Below are positions 15,447 through 23,745 of a DNA stretch of 64,000 nucleotides, piece after piece. A program made the position numbers and the translations under genes. This stretch comes from Hallerella sp963652365 (GTDB lineage: Bacteria; Fibrobacterota; Fibrobacteria; Fibrobacterales; Fibrobacteraceae), in NCBI GenBank assembly GCA_963652365.1, contig CAVJTH010000012.1, positions 7,965-71,964 on the forward strand. The letters run 5' to 3'. Every line of letters begins with the position of its first letter. Position 1 is the stretch's first letter. Below the pieces are notes generated by a model. That model had not been told where the DNA came from and made no database searches. It saw only the letters and a list, made by a program, of their open reading frames with translations.

Positions 15447-15731
15447 CTATTCGACGGTCAGTTCTTCGTTTTGAACGTTTAGGTCGGCGACGATTTCGAG
15501 CGCTTCCGGCTCTTCTTGAAACTTGGCGACAAGGCCTGTGCGCTTTTCGTGGTTTTCGTGAGATTCCAGTTCGACGATGTCGTCAATCGTGACGTCGATG
15601 ATCGCCTTGTCCGTAATGGGAATCTTGACCTTCATTCCCTTGGCGATGTCGCCTTCCAACACGGAACCACGAAAGATCAGGCTTTTTTGATCTTCACCGA
15701 ACAGAGTTCTTTTCACGTAAAATTTTGCCAT
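15447..15731 (-). CDS. Small EF-Tu domain 2-like beta-barrel protein
   Basis: This 94-residue acidic protein reads as a single small beta-barrel: KRTLFGEDQKSLIFRGSVLE, then GDIAKGMKVKIPI, a segment with VTIDDIVELESH, and a C-terminal strand. The order (interaction strand, G-x-I-x-x-G, then an I-x-x-I-E strand) resembles domain 2 of translational GTPases such as EF-Tu, but there is no GTPase domain. It is divergent from mqnA with a 24-base gap. I know no function for it. The start at 15731 is the only ATG that gives this compact domain; the frame extends further upstream antisense to mqnA. Confidence 0.65.
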   Translation of the reverse strand: MAKFYVKRTLFGEDQKSLIFRGSVLEGDIAKGMKVKIPITDKAIIDVTIDDIVELESHENHEKRTGLVAKFQEEPEALEIVADLNVQNEELTVE

Positions 15732-15755
15732 ACGGCAAAAAGTTAAATTATTCTC

Positions 15756-16565
15756 ATGGACTTGGTTGTCGGAAGAATCCCTTTTTTGGTCTGTGCACCG
15801 TTTTTTCATCTTTTTTTGCGCGAACCTTCGCTCGAACGCGAGTTTTCCTTTGAAGACGGCGTGCCGAGCGCGTTGAACCGAAAACTCTGGAACGGAGAAA
15901 TTCATTTGGCGCCGGCTTCGTCGATTGCCTATGCCAAGGCTCCGAACGACCTGGTGCTCGCTCCGGACATTTGTACGTCTTGCCGGCTGGAAGTCCATTC
16001 CGTGGAACTCTTTTCCCGGTTTCCGATTGCCGAACTTTCGCAAAGGCGGATCTATCTGACGGCGCAGAGCGGAACGTCCGTTGCGCTTTTGCGCATCATC
16101 TGTTCGCAGTATCTGAGAATCTGTCCGCAATACACGGGCGATCGATCGGGTTGCGATGCCGAACTTCTTATCGGCGACGAGGCCTTGCGGGAAAAGGCGA
16201 AAAACGCGTGGCCCTTTCGCTATGACCTGGCGATTCTGTGGCGAGAATGGCAGGGGCTTCCCTTTGTCTTTGGAGCCTGGAGCATCCATCGGTCGGCGCT
16301 TTCTTCCGAAATGCTCCCAAAGACGAAACGGTTTCTTGCGCTTGTGCAAGAATCGATCGACGAGTTTCGAAAGGATCCCGCAAGCTCGCTTGCCTTCTGG
16401 AAGGGTCGCTATGCGGTTCCGTTTACGGCAGAGGAACTAAAGGCCTATTACGATTCGCTGGATTACGAGTTCACGGAAGAGCGCAAGCGTTCTCTCCAGA
16501 TCTATTTCAAGCTGTGCGCGGCGGAAGGCCTTTTTGACGTTGCGCCGCCACTGCGCTTTCTATAA
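15756..16565 (+). CDS. mqnA: Chorismate dehydratase (futalosine menaquinone pathway)
   Basis: MqnA converts chorismate to 3-[(1-carboxyvinyl)oxy]benzoate, the first step of the futalosine pathway to menaquinone. The 269-residue product begins with VVGRIPFLVCAPFF and has DGVPSALNRKLWNGEIHLAP (ending ASSIAYA) and the LTAQSGTSVALLRI substrate-binding segment typical of the family. The lobes are those of a periplasmic-binding-protein fold, without a signal peptide, as expected for a cytosolic enzyme. It stands alone; other mqn genes are not in this window. Its 3' end overlaps the convergent aldolase gene by 59 bases. Confidence 0.88.
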   Translation: MDLVVGRIPFLVCAPFFHLFLREPSLEREFSFEDGVPSALNRKLWNGEIHLAPASSIAYAKAPNDLVLAPDICTSCRLEVHSVELFSRFPIAELSQRRIYLTAQSGTSVALLRIICSQYLRICPQYTGDRSGCDAELLIGDEALREKAKNAWPFRYDLAILWREWQGLPFVFGAWSIHRSALSSEMLPKTKRFLALVQESIDEFRKDPASSLAFWKGRYAVPFTAEELKAYYDSLDYEFTEERKRSLQIYFKLCAAEGLFDVAPPLRFL

Positions 16566-17181
16566 ATTCCGAAAGATTTCGGGCGATGCTTTCCCAGGCG
16601 TTTTCCCGCATGAGAGACGGCTTGAAGATGCTCCCTCCGAAAGCGACCAGATTCGCTCCGCCAAGGATGAATTCCTGGACGTTCTCCGTGGAGACGCCTC
16701 CGCAAGCGAGCAGCGGAATATCGCGGAACGGGCCGCGGAGAGCCTTGATGTAGGCGGGGCCGCCCACGCAGTTTACCGGGAAGACCTTGACGCATGTCGC
16801 GCCGGCGTCGTATGCGAACTGGACCTCGGTCGGGGAAAGCGCCCCGGGGATGCTCGGAATGTTCTTTCTTGCGCAAGTTTCGATGACGTCCTTGACCGTG
16901 TTTGGCGAAACGATGAATTCCGCTCCGACCGAAAGGGCGCTGTCGAGATCCTGGAGGTTGCGTACGGTTCCTGCGCCGACCGAGATGCCGAGAGGCTTTG
17001 CCGCGTTCTTCAGCTTTTCGATGATCCTTGTGGCCGCGGGCGTGTTCATGGTGACTTCGATCGCCTTGAGACCGCATTCCGCAGAGGTCTTGGCGCAGGC
17101 TTCTTCGGCGCCTTCCGGAATGTCGCGCAAAATGCCCACGACAGGAACGTCTTGGAGAAATGTCAGAAAGTTCATGTTCAC
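16507..17181 (-). CDS. eda: KDPG/KHG-type aldolase
   Basis: This class I aldolase cleaves 2-keto-3-deoxy-6-phosphogluconate to pyruvate and glyceraldehyde 3-phosphate, or related keto-acids. The 224-residue product has the family's catalytic Glu in KAIEVTMNT, the GAGTVRN loop and the Schiff-base lysine in CVKVFPVN. The phosphate-binding GGVSTENVQEF follows. No phosphogluconate dehydratase is adjacent, so a role in uronate or amino-acid catabolism is possible. The 3' end overlaps mqnA convergently. ATG codons at 17181 and 17175 are both possible starts. Upstream lies the repeat region at 17200. Confidence 0.88.
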   Translation of the reverse strand: MNMNFLTFLQDVPVVGILRDIPEGAEEACAKTSAECGLKAIEVTMNTPAATRIIEKLKNAAKPLGISVGAGTVRNLQDLDSALSVGAEFIVSPNTVKDVIETCARKNIPSIPGALSPTEVQFAYDAGATCVKVFPVNCVGGPAYIKALRGPFRDIPLLACGGVSTENVQEFILGGANLVAFGGSIFKPSLMRENAWESIARNLSEFIESAVAAQRQKGLPPRTA

Positions 17182-17199
17182 AATGTAACAATTAGGGCG

Positions 17200-17594
17200 G
17201 CGTTCGGAGCTTGTTCAGAGCTTGGTAGAGAGAGCTTAGCGCTTAGCTTTGCGGAACGAACCGCTTTTTTCTGTCGAAAGGCTTTTGTCGCCAAGCGACC
17301 CGTTTCCGCCTGGCGGCGGGGATAGGCGCCTTCCCGGCGAGGGGCAAGGTAGGGGGACCTTTCGGAGTTGCGAAGGCCAAGGTCCCCCTTCCTTGCATCC
17401 ACCACCTCGGCCACGCTTTTTTTTCAGAGATTAGAGTTTAGGAATCAAAATGGTCCGCTTTACGTTAGAACCTAAATGTCCGCAGAACTCAGCTCTAAGA
17501 TCTCAGTTCTAAGCTCTGCGTTAAAGCCTAGACGTCCGCGGAACTCCACTCTCCACTCTCCACACTCCAAACTCCAAACTCTGCTAAGCTCTGA
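17200..17594. repeat. Complex intergenic repeat, copy 1
   Basis: This gene-free stretch contains four modules: TCAGAGCTT/AGAGAGCTTAG at 17215-17240; a 27-base block (17293-17319) identical to 18966-18992; a 35-base block (17384-17418) differing by one base from 19159-19193; and a block of about 109 bases (17452-17560) about 90 percent identical to 19289-19397. Both ends carry TCAGAGCTTAG-like sequence in inverted orientation (left near 17215, right near 17584-17594). An internal 10-base hairpin pairs 17352-17361 with 17379-17388. No open frame of convincing quality was seen. It abuts the stop of the FISUMP gene. Confidence 0.8.
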
Positions 17595-18881
17595 CTAGTC
17601 CTTGACGCAGCGGACCGATAACGCGAACTCCTTGCTGTATGTGGTCGTTTTCAAGCTGTTGCTGTAGTTTTCCATGCCCCAGTAATAGGCGAAGTTTTCA
17701 CTGCTGAACTCCTTTGTGCTCCAGAAATACGCGTTGTCGCGAACTTTGCTGAATGTGTTTTCCATGTTGGAGTAGTAACCCGCAGGAAGAGCGTTAAATC
17801 CGAAAGCGTTCAATCCGTTGTCGGTTTTCCATCCGCTTGTCGATTTCAGCGCATAGCCGACAGACTCTGTCGAACCGTCAAACAGGGAATCCGCGACATA
17901 GGCTTCGAGCGTTTTCCATTCCTCTTCGCTCGGCAGGTGGAAGCCTTTGGGACAGGACTTTGTTGCCGCATCCCACGTGTAAAGGCGACCGTAGGTTTTG
18001 CAGTTTTCCGGGTCGTTTTCGTAGCAGTAACTTTTGGCAGTCCCTTCGTTGTATTCGAAGTTCAGGTTATTCGTCATCCAGGTCTGCGTGCCGATGACGG
18101 CATAGCCGTAAAGGGTCGCATCGCGAAAATCGCAGAATTCTGTCGAAGGATCGTAAACTTCTCCGTTGCATAGTTCATAGACTGTTTCTTCATTGCAGAA
18201 TTCCGTGGCGATGTCATAGGACTTTCCTCCGCACAGGTCATAGACCGTTTCTTCTGCGCAAAACTTTTTTGTCGGATCGAAAAACGTTTTTCCGCAGAGC
18301 GCCTTGTAGAGCGTGACCGTATCCGCATCGCAAATCAGTGTCGAGGTTCCGTCGTCGTTGTCCGCGAGCGAGCAGCCGTTTTCATCGACACCGTTCGCGA
18401 TGACGCCGACCGAATCTCCATCGCAAACGACCTTGTAGCCCTTTCCGTCGGAAAGAGGTTCCGCTGTACACGCCGAGCCGTTTTCTCCGGCATCGCCCTT
18501 TTCGCCTGTCTTGCCGTCCGAGCCGTTTTCTCCGTTCACGATGACGCCGACGGAATCGCCTCCGCAAACTATCCTGTAGCCCGAGCTGTCGGAAAGCGTT
18601 TCCGCACTGCAATATGTCCCGTTCTTGCCGTCGGATGCCTTCTGGGAAAGCGGCACCCAGCCCGAATCCGCGCACACGTAGGCAACGTTTTCGTCCGATG
18701 CGTAGGCTGTCTTGCCGAGGGTCGAGGAGTCGCACTTGCCGAGCGAGTCCGCGGACGAAACGACCTCCATGCCGGAAACTTCGTTCGTCACGTTCGTGAC
18801 CTTGGTGACGTCGTCACCGCAAGCGGAGAGTAGAACGCATCCTGCAACTGCCGCTAGGGAAATGATGGATTGACGTTTCAT
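17595..18881 (-). CDS. FISUMP-domain surface lipoprotein with tandem cysteine repeats
   Basis: This 428-residue protein has a lipoprotein signal (MKRQSIISLAAVAGCVLLSAC). Two similar blocks follow (SDSSGYRIVCGGDSVGVIVN and SDGKGYKVVCDGDSVGVIAN), separated by a collagen-like GENGSDGKTGEKGDAGENG stretch. Next come three short repeats with paired cysteines around residues 195-255 (LCGGKSYDIATEFCNEETVY and relatives). The C-terminal FISUMP-type domain includes GTQTWMTNNLNF, YGRLYTWDAA, CPKGFHLPSEEEW and a final LSVRCVKD. FISUMP proteins are abundant in Fibrobacter and are thought to be surface or secreted proteins of unknown role. The gene is flanked on both sides by direct copies of a complex repeat. 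Confidence 0.9.
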   Translation of the reverse strand: MKRQSIISLAAVAGCVLLSACGDDVTKVTNVTNEVSGMEVVSSADSLGKCDSSTLGKTAYASDENVAYVCADSGWVPLSQKASDGKNGTYCSAETLSDSSGYRIVCGGDSVGVIVNGENGSDGKTGEKGDAGENGSACTAEPLSDGKGYKVVCDGDSVGVIANGVDENGCSLADNDDGTSTLICDADTVTLYKALCGKTFFDPTKKFCAEETVYDLCGGKSYDIATEFCNEETVYELCNGEVYDPSTEFCDFRDATLYGYAVIGTQTWMTNNLNFEYNEGTAKSYCYENDPENCKTYGRLYTWDAATKSCPKGFHLPSEEEWKTLEAYVADSLFDGSTESVGYALKSTSGWKTDNGLNAFGFNALPAGYYSNMENTFSKVRDNAYFWSTKEFSSENFAYYWGMENYSNSLKTTTYSKEFALSVRCVKD

Positions 18882-19515
18882 GAGATTCCTCGTAAGAAAA
18901 CGATTGTTTGTTTTTGTTTACAATGATAGTAAATCAGAGCTTAGTCGAGAGAGCTTAGAGGCGCAAAGCGACCCGTTTCCGCCTGGCGGCGGAGGGAGCG
19001 CCTACCCGGCGAGGGGCTTGTTCAGAGCTTAGTGGGGAGAACTTAAAGCTTAGAGATCTCAGCGAACATCTCACGCTAGAACCTAGATGTTCGCAGAACT
19101 CCACACTCAACTCTTCACACTCAACTCTCAACTAAGTTCTCAGCTCTAAGTTCTGACTCCCCCTTCCTTGCATCCACCCCCTCGGCCACGCTTGTTCAGT
19201 GCTTAGTTGAGAGATCTGAGAACTTGGAAATCGCAAAGCGAGCCGGTCAGTGTCTAGTTCAGAGTGTTTTGTGCATAGAATTCACAGCGGTCCGCTTATG
19301 CTAGAACCTAAATGTCCACGAATCTCAGCTCCAAGATCTAAGTTCTAAGCTCTGCGTTAAAGCCTAGACGTCCGCGAAACTCCACTCTCGACTCTCCCCC
19401 CTCGACGGATTCCTGTCAACCAGTCTCTGGCTTCCGAGAACGGGATTTTTTTTGAGATTTTTTGATTTTCGAAGCGCGATTTACCTATTTTCTAAATGCA
19501 ATAAGGAGTATTTTC
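18882..19515. repeat. Complex intergenic repeat, copy 2, and rnr upstream region
   Basis: The region from 18932 to about 19400 carries the same modules as 17200-17594 in the same orientation, but rearranged and with an extra unit. TCAGAGCTTAG and AGAGAGCTTAG lie at 18932-18959, the 27-base block at 18966-18992, a diverged third unit at 19020-19130, the 35-base block at 19159-19193, TTGGAAATCGCAAAGCGAGCC at 19223-19244, and the long block at 19289-19397. The remaining bases (19400-19515) lead into rnr and include a TAAGGAG ribosome-binding site. No gene was seen. Confidence 0.8.
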
Positions 19516-21846
19516 ATGTCAAGTTTGCCCACAAAAGAACAAATCGTCGCTGTCGTTCGGGACGAGCCGATGGTCGGAAGCCAACTGCGCCGTGCAATGG
19601 GCATTTCGAAGCACAACAAGCTTGCGTTCAAGCAACTTCTCGCCGAGATGGTGAGCGAAGGATCGCTTGCCCGTACAAGCAACAAGGAATACACGCCGGG
19701 AAAAGGCGAAATTTCTCCGGACAACGTCGAAAAGGATAATCGCAGACCGGCAGCGACAAGCCGTCGCAAGGCAACTTTTGACGATGACGAAAGCCGCGTG
19801 CATCGCGGTGTCCTGAGCCCAGACGGAAAGGATTGGTGGAAAGTCACCGATTCCGCTTCGGGCAAGGTCTATGAAATGGCGCATCGCAGCAAGGCGCCCG
19901 GCAAGGATGGCGATACGATTGCCTTTACGCTCTATCCGCATCCGAAACTCAAGCATTCCATGCTCGCCAAGATCGATCGCTCCGCGATGGAAGGCGAACT
20001 TTCCTGGGAAAGCGTCAAGAAGCAGTTTATGAAGGATGCGTCCCTGCCGGAATCGTTCTCCGCGTCCATCATGGAATTTGTGAACAAGCAGCAGGAGCCT
20101 TCGGAAAAGGACTTGAAGGACGGGCGTGTCGATTTGCGGAAAACCTATATTCTGTGCATCGACCCGGTCGGAGCCATGGATCATGACGATGCGATTTCCG
20201 TCGAAAGGAGAGCGGATGGAGGATTTCACCTGGGCGTGCACATCGCCGATGTGAGCCATTACGTGCCGGAAGGCTCCGAGCTCGATGACGAGGCGATTAC
20301 GCGCAGCTTTACGCAATACCTGCCGTGGACCGCGGTTCCGATGCTTCCCGATCGTCTTTCGAGCGATCTGTGCTCCTTGCACCAGGGCGTTGACCGTCTG
20401 GCGTTCAGCTGTCTGATGGAGCTTGACTCGAAGGGAAACGTGGAATCGTTCGAGTTCAAGAAGAGTCTTGTGAACATCACCGCCGGTCTCACCTACGGCG
20501 AAGCGGTAGAACGGCTTGCCGCGGGCGATGAACACGTGAAGACCTTGCAGGAAGTCGCCGATCTTCTCCGCGCGAACCGACGCAAGACGGGCATTCTCGA
20601 ACTCGGAAGCACGGAACTTGGGTGCGAATTCGACGAAAAGGGCGAACCGGCAAGAATCGTTCCGCGCGAAGAGCACGAGTCGGACCACTGGATCGAGGAA
20701 TGCATGCTGATTGCGAACCAGTGCTGCGCCAAGGAACTCGAACGGCGACATCTGCAGGGCGTTTTCCGCATCCACGAAGCACCGGATACAAAGGACATTA
20801 TGGAGCTTTACTACCTAATGCCCGATCTGTTCAAGGACAGCCCCGTTTCTCTTCGCGAGCTGGGAAAGCCGCGCCGCGGAGACACGAACCTGAATCCCGA
20901 GATTTTCAAGCTCTACCAGCATCTGATCGCGCGGGCGAAGGGCGATGACGAAATCATCATGAGAATCTTGCGCAGTATGCAGAAAGCGCACTATGACAGC
21001 CACTGCTTTGGACACTTTGCGCTGAACTGGCAGGACTATGCGCACTTCACGAGTCCGATTCGCCGCTATGCGGACTTGTGGTGCCATCGGGAACTTTCGC
21101 GCAAGACACAGGAAGAGACCGATGCCAAGCGCGCCTGGGATGTCGTCGCGGTATGCTCGGAAATTTCCGCCAACGAAGTCAAGAATCAAAAGACGGAACG
21201 TATGTCGCTCAAGGTTTGCGCCGCCTGGCTTCTCCGAAAGCACCTAGGCGAAGAATTCGACGCCAAGGTGACGGGCATTCAGGAATGGGGCATTTACGTC
21301 GGAGTCGAGGATCCGCAGGCGGAAGGGCTTGTGCGCTTCCGGGACATTGCCGGTTCCGACTACTACATCTTCAATCCGGACAAGGGAATTGTCTATGGAA
21401 AGCGCAGTGGAAAGACCTTTGCGCGTGGCGACAGGGTTCGTGTCCGCCTGCTTCGTACAAATCCGGTTCGCGGCGAAGCGGACTTTGCCATCCTTGCCAA
21501 GATTTCCGATGGCAAGCTGAGCAAGATGAAGGAGAAGTCGCGAGACGAAGCCGCCGAAGAGCTCGGCCTGGTTTCGCAGCCCGACGAAAGCGAACTTTCG
21601 TCTCTTCGCCCGAGAGAGCGGAGAATGGTCCGCGAATCCTATGGAGGAGACCGCAAGGCGGCCAAGAGAAAATCCTCCCGGTCCGAGCGTGCTGAATTTG
21701 GACGGAGCCGCCGAGGCGCGCCGGATTCGGGACGTTCGGAAAGAAAGTCCTCTCGTTCGGGGAAAACTTTCGGACGCAAGAAGAAAACGGGCAGCTTTGG
21801 CAATTCCCGACGCGATTCTGGCCGAATCCATTCGAAGAAACGCTGA
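19516..21846 (+). CDS. rnr: Exoribonuclease R family protein
   Basis: This 776-residue 3'-to-5' processive exoribonuclease degrades structured RNA. From the N-terminus there is a winged-helix-like domain, cold-shock/OB segments, the RNB catalytic domain with metal-binding aspartates in CIDPVGAMDHDDAISVERR, HIADVSHYVPEGSELDDEA and LPDRLSSDLCSL, then an S1 domain (KVTGIQEWGIYVGVEDPQAE). A strongly basic Ser/Arg/Lys tail of about 90 residues follows, common in RNase R. The ATG at 19516 has TAAGGAG at the right distance; an upstream in-frame start has none. The next gene starts 3 bases downstream. Confidence 0.95.
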   Translation: MSSLPTKEQIVAVVRDEPMVGSQLRRAMGISKHNKLAFKQLLAEMVSEGSLARTSNKEYTPGKGEISPDNVEKDNRRPAATSRRKATFDDDESRVHRGVLSPDGKDWWKVTDSASGKVYEMAHRSKAPGKDGDTIAFTLYPHPKLKHSMLAKIDRSAMEGELSWESVKKQFMKDASLPESFSASIMEFVNKQQEPSEKDLKDGRVDLRKTYILCIDPVGAMDHDDAISVERRADGGFHLGVHIADVSHYVPEGSELDDEAITRSFTQYLPWTAVPMLPDRLSSDLCSLHQGVDRLAFSCLMELDSKGNVESFEFKKSLVNITAGLTYGEAVERLAAGDEHVKTLQEVADLLRANRRKTGILELGSTELGCEFDEKGEPARIVPREEHESDHWIEECMLIANQCCAKELERRHLQGVFRIHEAPDTKDIMELYYLMPDLFKDSPVSLRELGKPRRGDTNLNPEIFKLYQHLIARAKGDDEIIMRILRSMQKAHYDSHCFGHFALNWQDYAHFTSPIRRYADLWCHRELSRKTQEETDAKRAWDVVAVCSEISANEVKNQKTERMSLKVCAAWLLRKHLGEEFDAKVTGIQEWGIYVGVEDPQAEGLVRFRDIAGSDYYIFNPDKGIVYGKRSGKTFARGDRVRVRLLRTNPVRGEADFAILAKISDGKLSKMKEKSRDEAAEELGLVSQPDESELSSLRPRERRMVRESYGGDRKAAKRKSSRSERAEFGRSRRGAPDSGRSERKSSRSGKTFGRKKKTGSFGNSRRDSGRIHSKKR

Positions 21847-21849
21847 CCG

Positions 21850-22731
21850 ATGCCGGAACAGAAGACAAGATCCTTGCGGAAGATTCTCTACGCCTCGTTC
21901 CAGACGGGAGAATCCCTTCCCGGATACGTGAAATACGCGCTCGAAAGTCTCTGCTCGACGGGTTACGCGGTCGCCTATCTCACCAACGAGCGCGATCTCG
22001 ATCCCTCGTTCCACGCCTTCTTGGATTCGCATCGCATCGAGCTCTTTTTTACCGAGAACCGCGGATACGATTTCGGCATGTGGAAGCGCTACATCCAGTA
22101 CACGGCAAAGTTTCGCCGCGAAGAATGGGAACGGCTCGTCTTGATGAACGATTCCATTGTCTATTTTCAAAACCGCTTTTTCGCTTTTTTCAACGCGGCG
22201 GAAGAATGTTCGGCGGATGTCGTGTCGCTCACGGAAAACGACGAGTTTGCGCCACATCTGCAATCTTTCTTTCTGTATTTTAAAACCGCGGCGATTTCGC
22301 CTTTTTGCCAACGGCTTCTCGACGAACCCGAAGGCGAGGATTTTCTCGATACGGTAAAGCGCCTGGAAGTGGGAACCAGCGTCTTCTTGCGCGAACGGGG
22401 ATTTTCCCTCGCTGCGCTCTTTCATGCCGAAAGGCCCGTTCTTTTTTCGTATGCGGAACTGATTCGGGCGAAATGCGGATTTGTCAAGCGAAAGCTTCTG
22501 GAATGCCGATGGACCCGGTCGGACGTTTTCTATTTCTTCGATCAGAACGCTCGGGACGCGCTCCGAACGGACTATGTCGCGGAAATCGAACGCTTCGGTT
22601 CCCCGGACAGGGATTTCGACCCCAAATGGCTTTTGGAATTCAAGAAGTCCTTGGGAAAAAGCGCCTTCCAAAGGCTACGCTTGGCCTTCTATCGGCTTCT
22701 CTGGCGGATCTGCCGGAGAAAAGTCGCTTAA
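21850..22731 (+). CDS. Rhamnan synthesis F (RgpF)-like polysaccharide protein
   Basis: This 293-residue protein has the pattern of RgpF-type proteins, which take part in rhamnose-containing or other surface polysaccharide assembly. Visible are YASFQTGESLPGYVKYALES, YLTNERDLD, FFTENRGYDFGMWKRYI and LVLMNDSIVYFQNRF, which follow the family's order and probably belong to a glycosyltransferase-like fold. The C-terminus is rich in basic and aromatic residues. It is 3 bases after rnr and overlaps the convergent hemE by 4 bases. No other polysaccharide genes are adjacent, so the sugar is unknown. Confidence 0.78.
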   Translation: MPEQKTRSLRKILYASFQTGESLPGYVKYALESLCSTGYAVAYLTNERDLDPSFHAFLDSHRIELFFTENRGYDFGMWKRYIQYTAKFRREEWERLVLMNDSIVYFQNRFFAFFNAAEECSADVVSLTENDEFAPHLQSFFLYFKTAAISPFCQRLLDEPEGEDFLDTVKRLEVGTSVFLRERGFSLAALFHAERPVLFSYAELIRAKCGFVKRKLLECRWTRSDVFYFFDQNARDALRTDYVAEIERFGSPDRDFDPKWLLEFKKSLGKSAFQRLRLAFYRLLWRICRRKVA

Positions 22732-23744
22732 AATTCGCGAACCGCACCGATAAAGGCGCGAACGCCTTCTAGCGGAGTTTCCGGCAAGACGCCGTGCCCG
22801 AGGTTCATGATGTGCGCGCGTCCCGTTGCCGCTTCGAGAATTTCCCGTGTCCGTCGGCGGATTTCTTCGGGGGGCGCAAAAAGGAGGGCCGGGTCGAGGT
22901 TTCCCTGGAAAACCCTTTCCGGGAATTTTTCGAAAAGCGCTTTCGGTTCCGAACGGTGATCGACGCCGATGACGTCCGCATCAAGTTCGGCAAGTGTCTG
23001 AACCAGATGCGCTGCGCCGTTCGCATAGTGGATGATGGGCGCATCTGTCCGCGTTCTCGCGATGGCGAGAACCCTTTCCGTGAAAGGCTTCGCCATTTGT
23101 CCGTAATCCGACGGCGAAAGATGCCCGGCCCAGGAATCCATGATGACCAGAACGTCTGCGCCCGCGTCTGCCTGGAACGCGAGATATTCGCCCGTCACCT
23201 GCGCGACGCGTTCCAAGAAGAGCCTGTATGTCTGCGGATCTTCGTAGAAAAGAGCCTTGGTTCGGTGCAGGTCCTTGGAGCTTCCGCCTTCGATGGCGTA
23301 CGAGGCGATGGTCAGGGGGCCGCCGACAAATCCGAGAAGGGATTTGGACAGAGAAAGGCTTTTGCGAACCTTTCGGAGCGCCGATGCCGTATAGTCGAGA
23401 TGCCTTTTGAAATCGATATCGCGCAGGCTCTTCAGGTCGGAACTCGAACGGATCGGATTTTCGATGACGGGGCCTTTTCCCGGTACAAAGCCGAGGTCGA
23501 ACCCCATGTAGGGAAGAGTCACGAGAATGTCGCTAAAGAGAATCGCCGCGTCCAGGTCAAAGCGCTTGACAGGCTGTAGCGTCGCTTCGGCTGCCGCATC
23601 CGGATTCCGTACAAACGAAAGAAAGTCCGGAAAGCGACTGCGCAGTTCCCGGTATTCGGGAAGGTAACGACCCGCCTGGCGCATCATCCAGACAGGCTTT
23701 TCTTCCGTTTTTCCGCGAGCGGCCCGAACAAAAAGCGTTTCCAT
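22728..23744 (-). CDS. hemE: Uroporphyrinogen decarboxylase
   Basis: HemE removes four carboxyl groups from uroporphyrinogen III to give coproporphyrinogen III in heme synthesis. The 338-residue product starts METLFVRAARG and shows the signature MMRQAGRYLPEYRELR, the catalytic-site segment AAILFSDILVTLPYMGFDLG, and GFVGGPLTIASYAIEGG. The ATG at 23744 matches the conserved N-terminus; a 34-residue extension upstream only mirrors prmA. It is the last gene of the long minus-strand cluster, with a one-base gap after prmA. No other heme genes are present here. Confidence 0.95.
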   Translation of the reverse strand: METLFVRAARGKTEEKPVWMMRQAGRYLPEYRELRSRFPDFLSFVRNPDAAAEATLQPVKRFDLDAAILFSDILVTLPYMGFDLGFVPGKGPVIENPIRSSSDLKSLRDIDFKRHLDYTASALRKVRKSLSLSKSLLGFVGGPLTIASYAIEGGSSKDLHRTKALFYEDPQTYRLFLERVAQVTGEYLAFQADAGADVLVIMDSWAGHLSPSDYGQMAKPFTERVLAIARTRTDAPIIHYANGAAHLVQTLAELDADVIGVDHRSEPKALFEKFPERVFQGNLDPALLFAPPEEIRRRTREILEAATGRAHIMNLGHGVLPETPLEGVRAFIGAVREF

Positions 23745-23745
23745 G

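Noticed and set aside
17200..19400. CRISPR array.
   Set aside because: The repeats are long, unequal and few, without regular spacers or adjacent cas genes.
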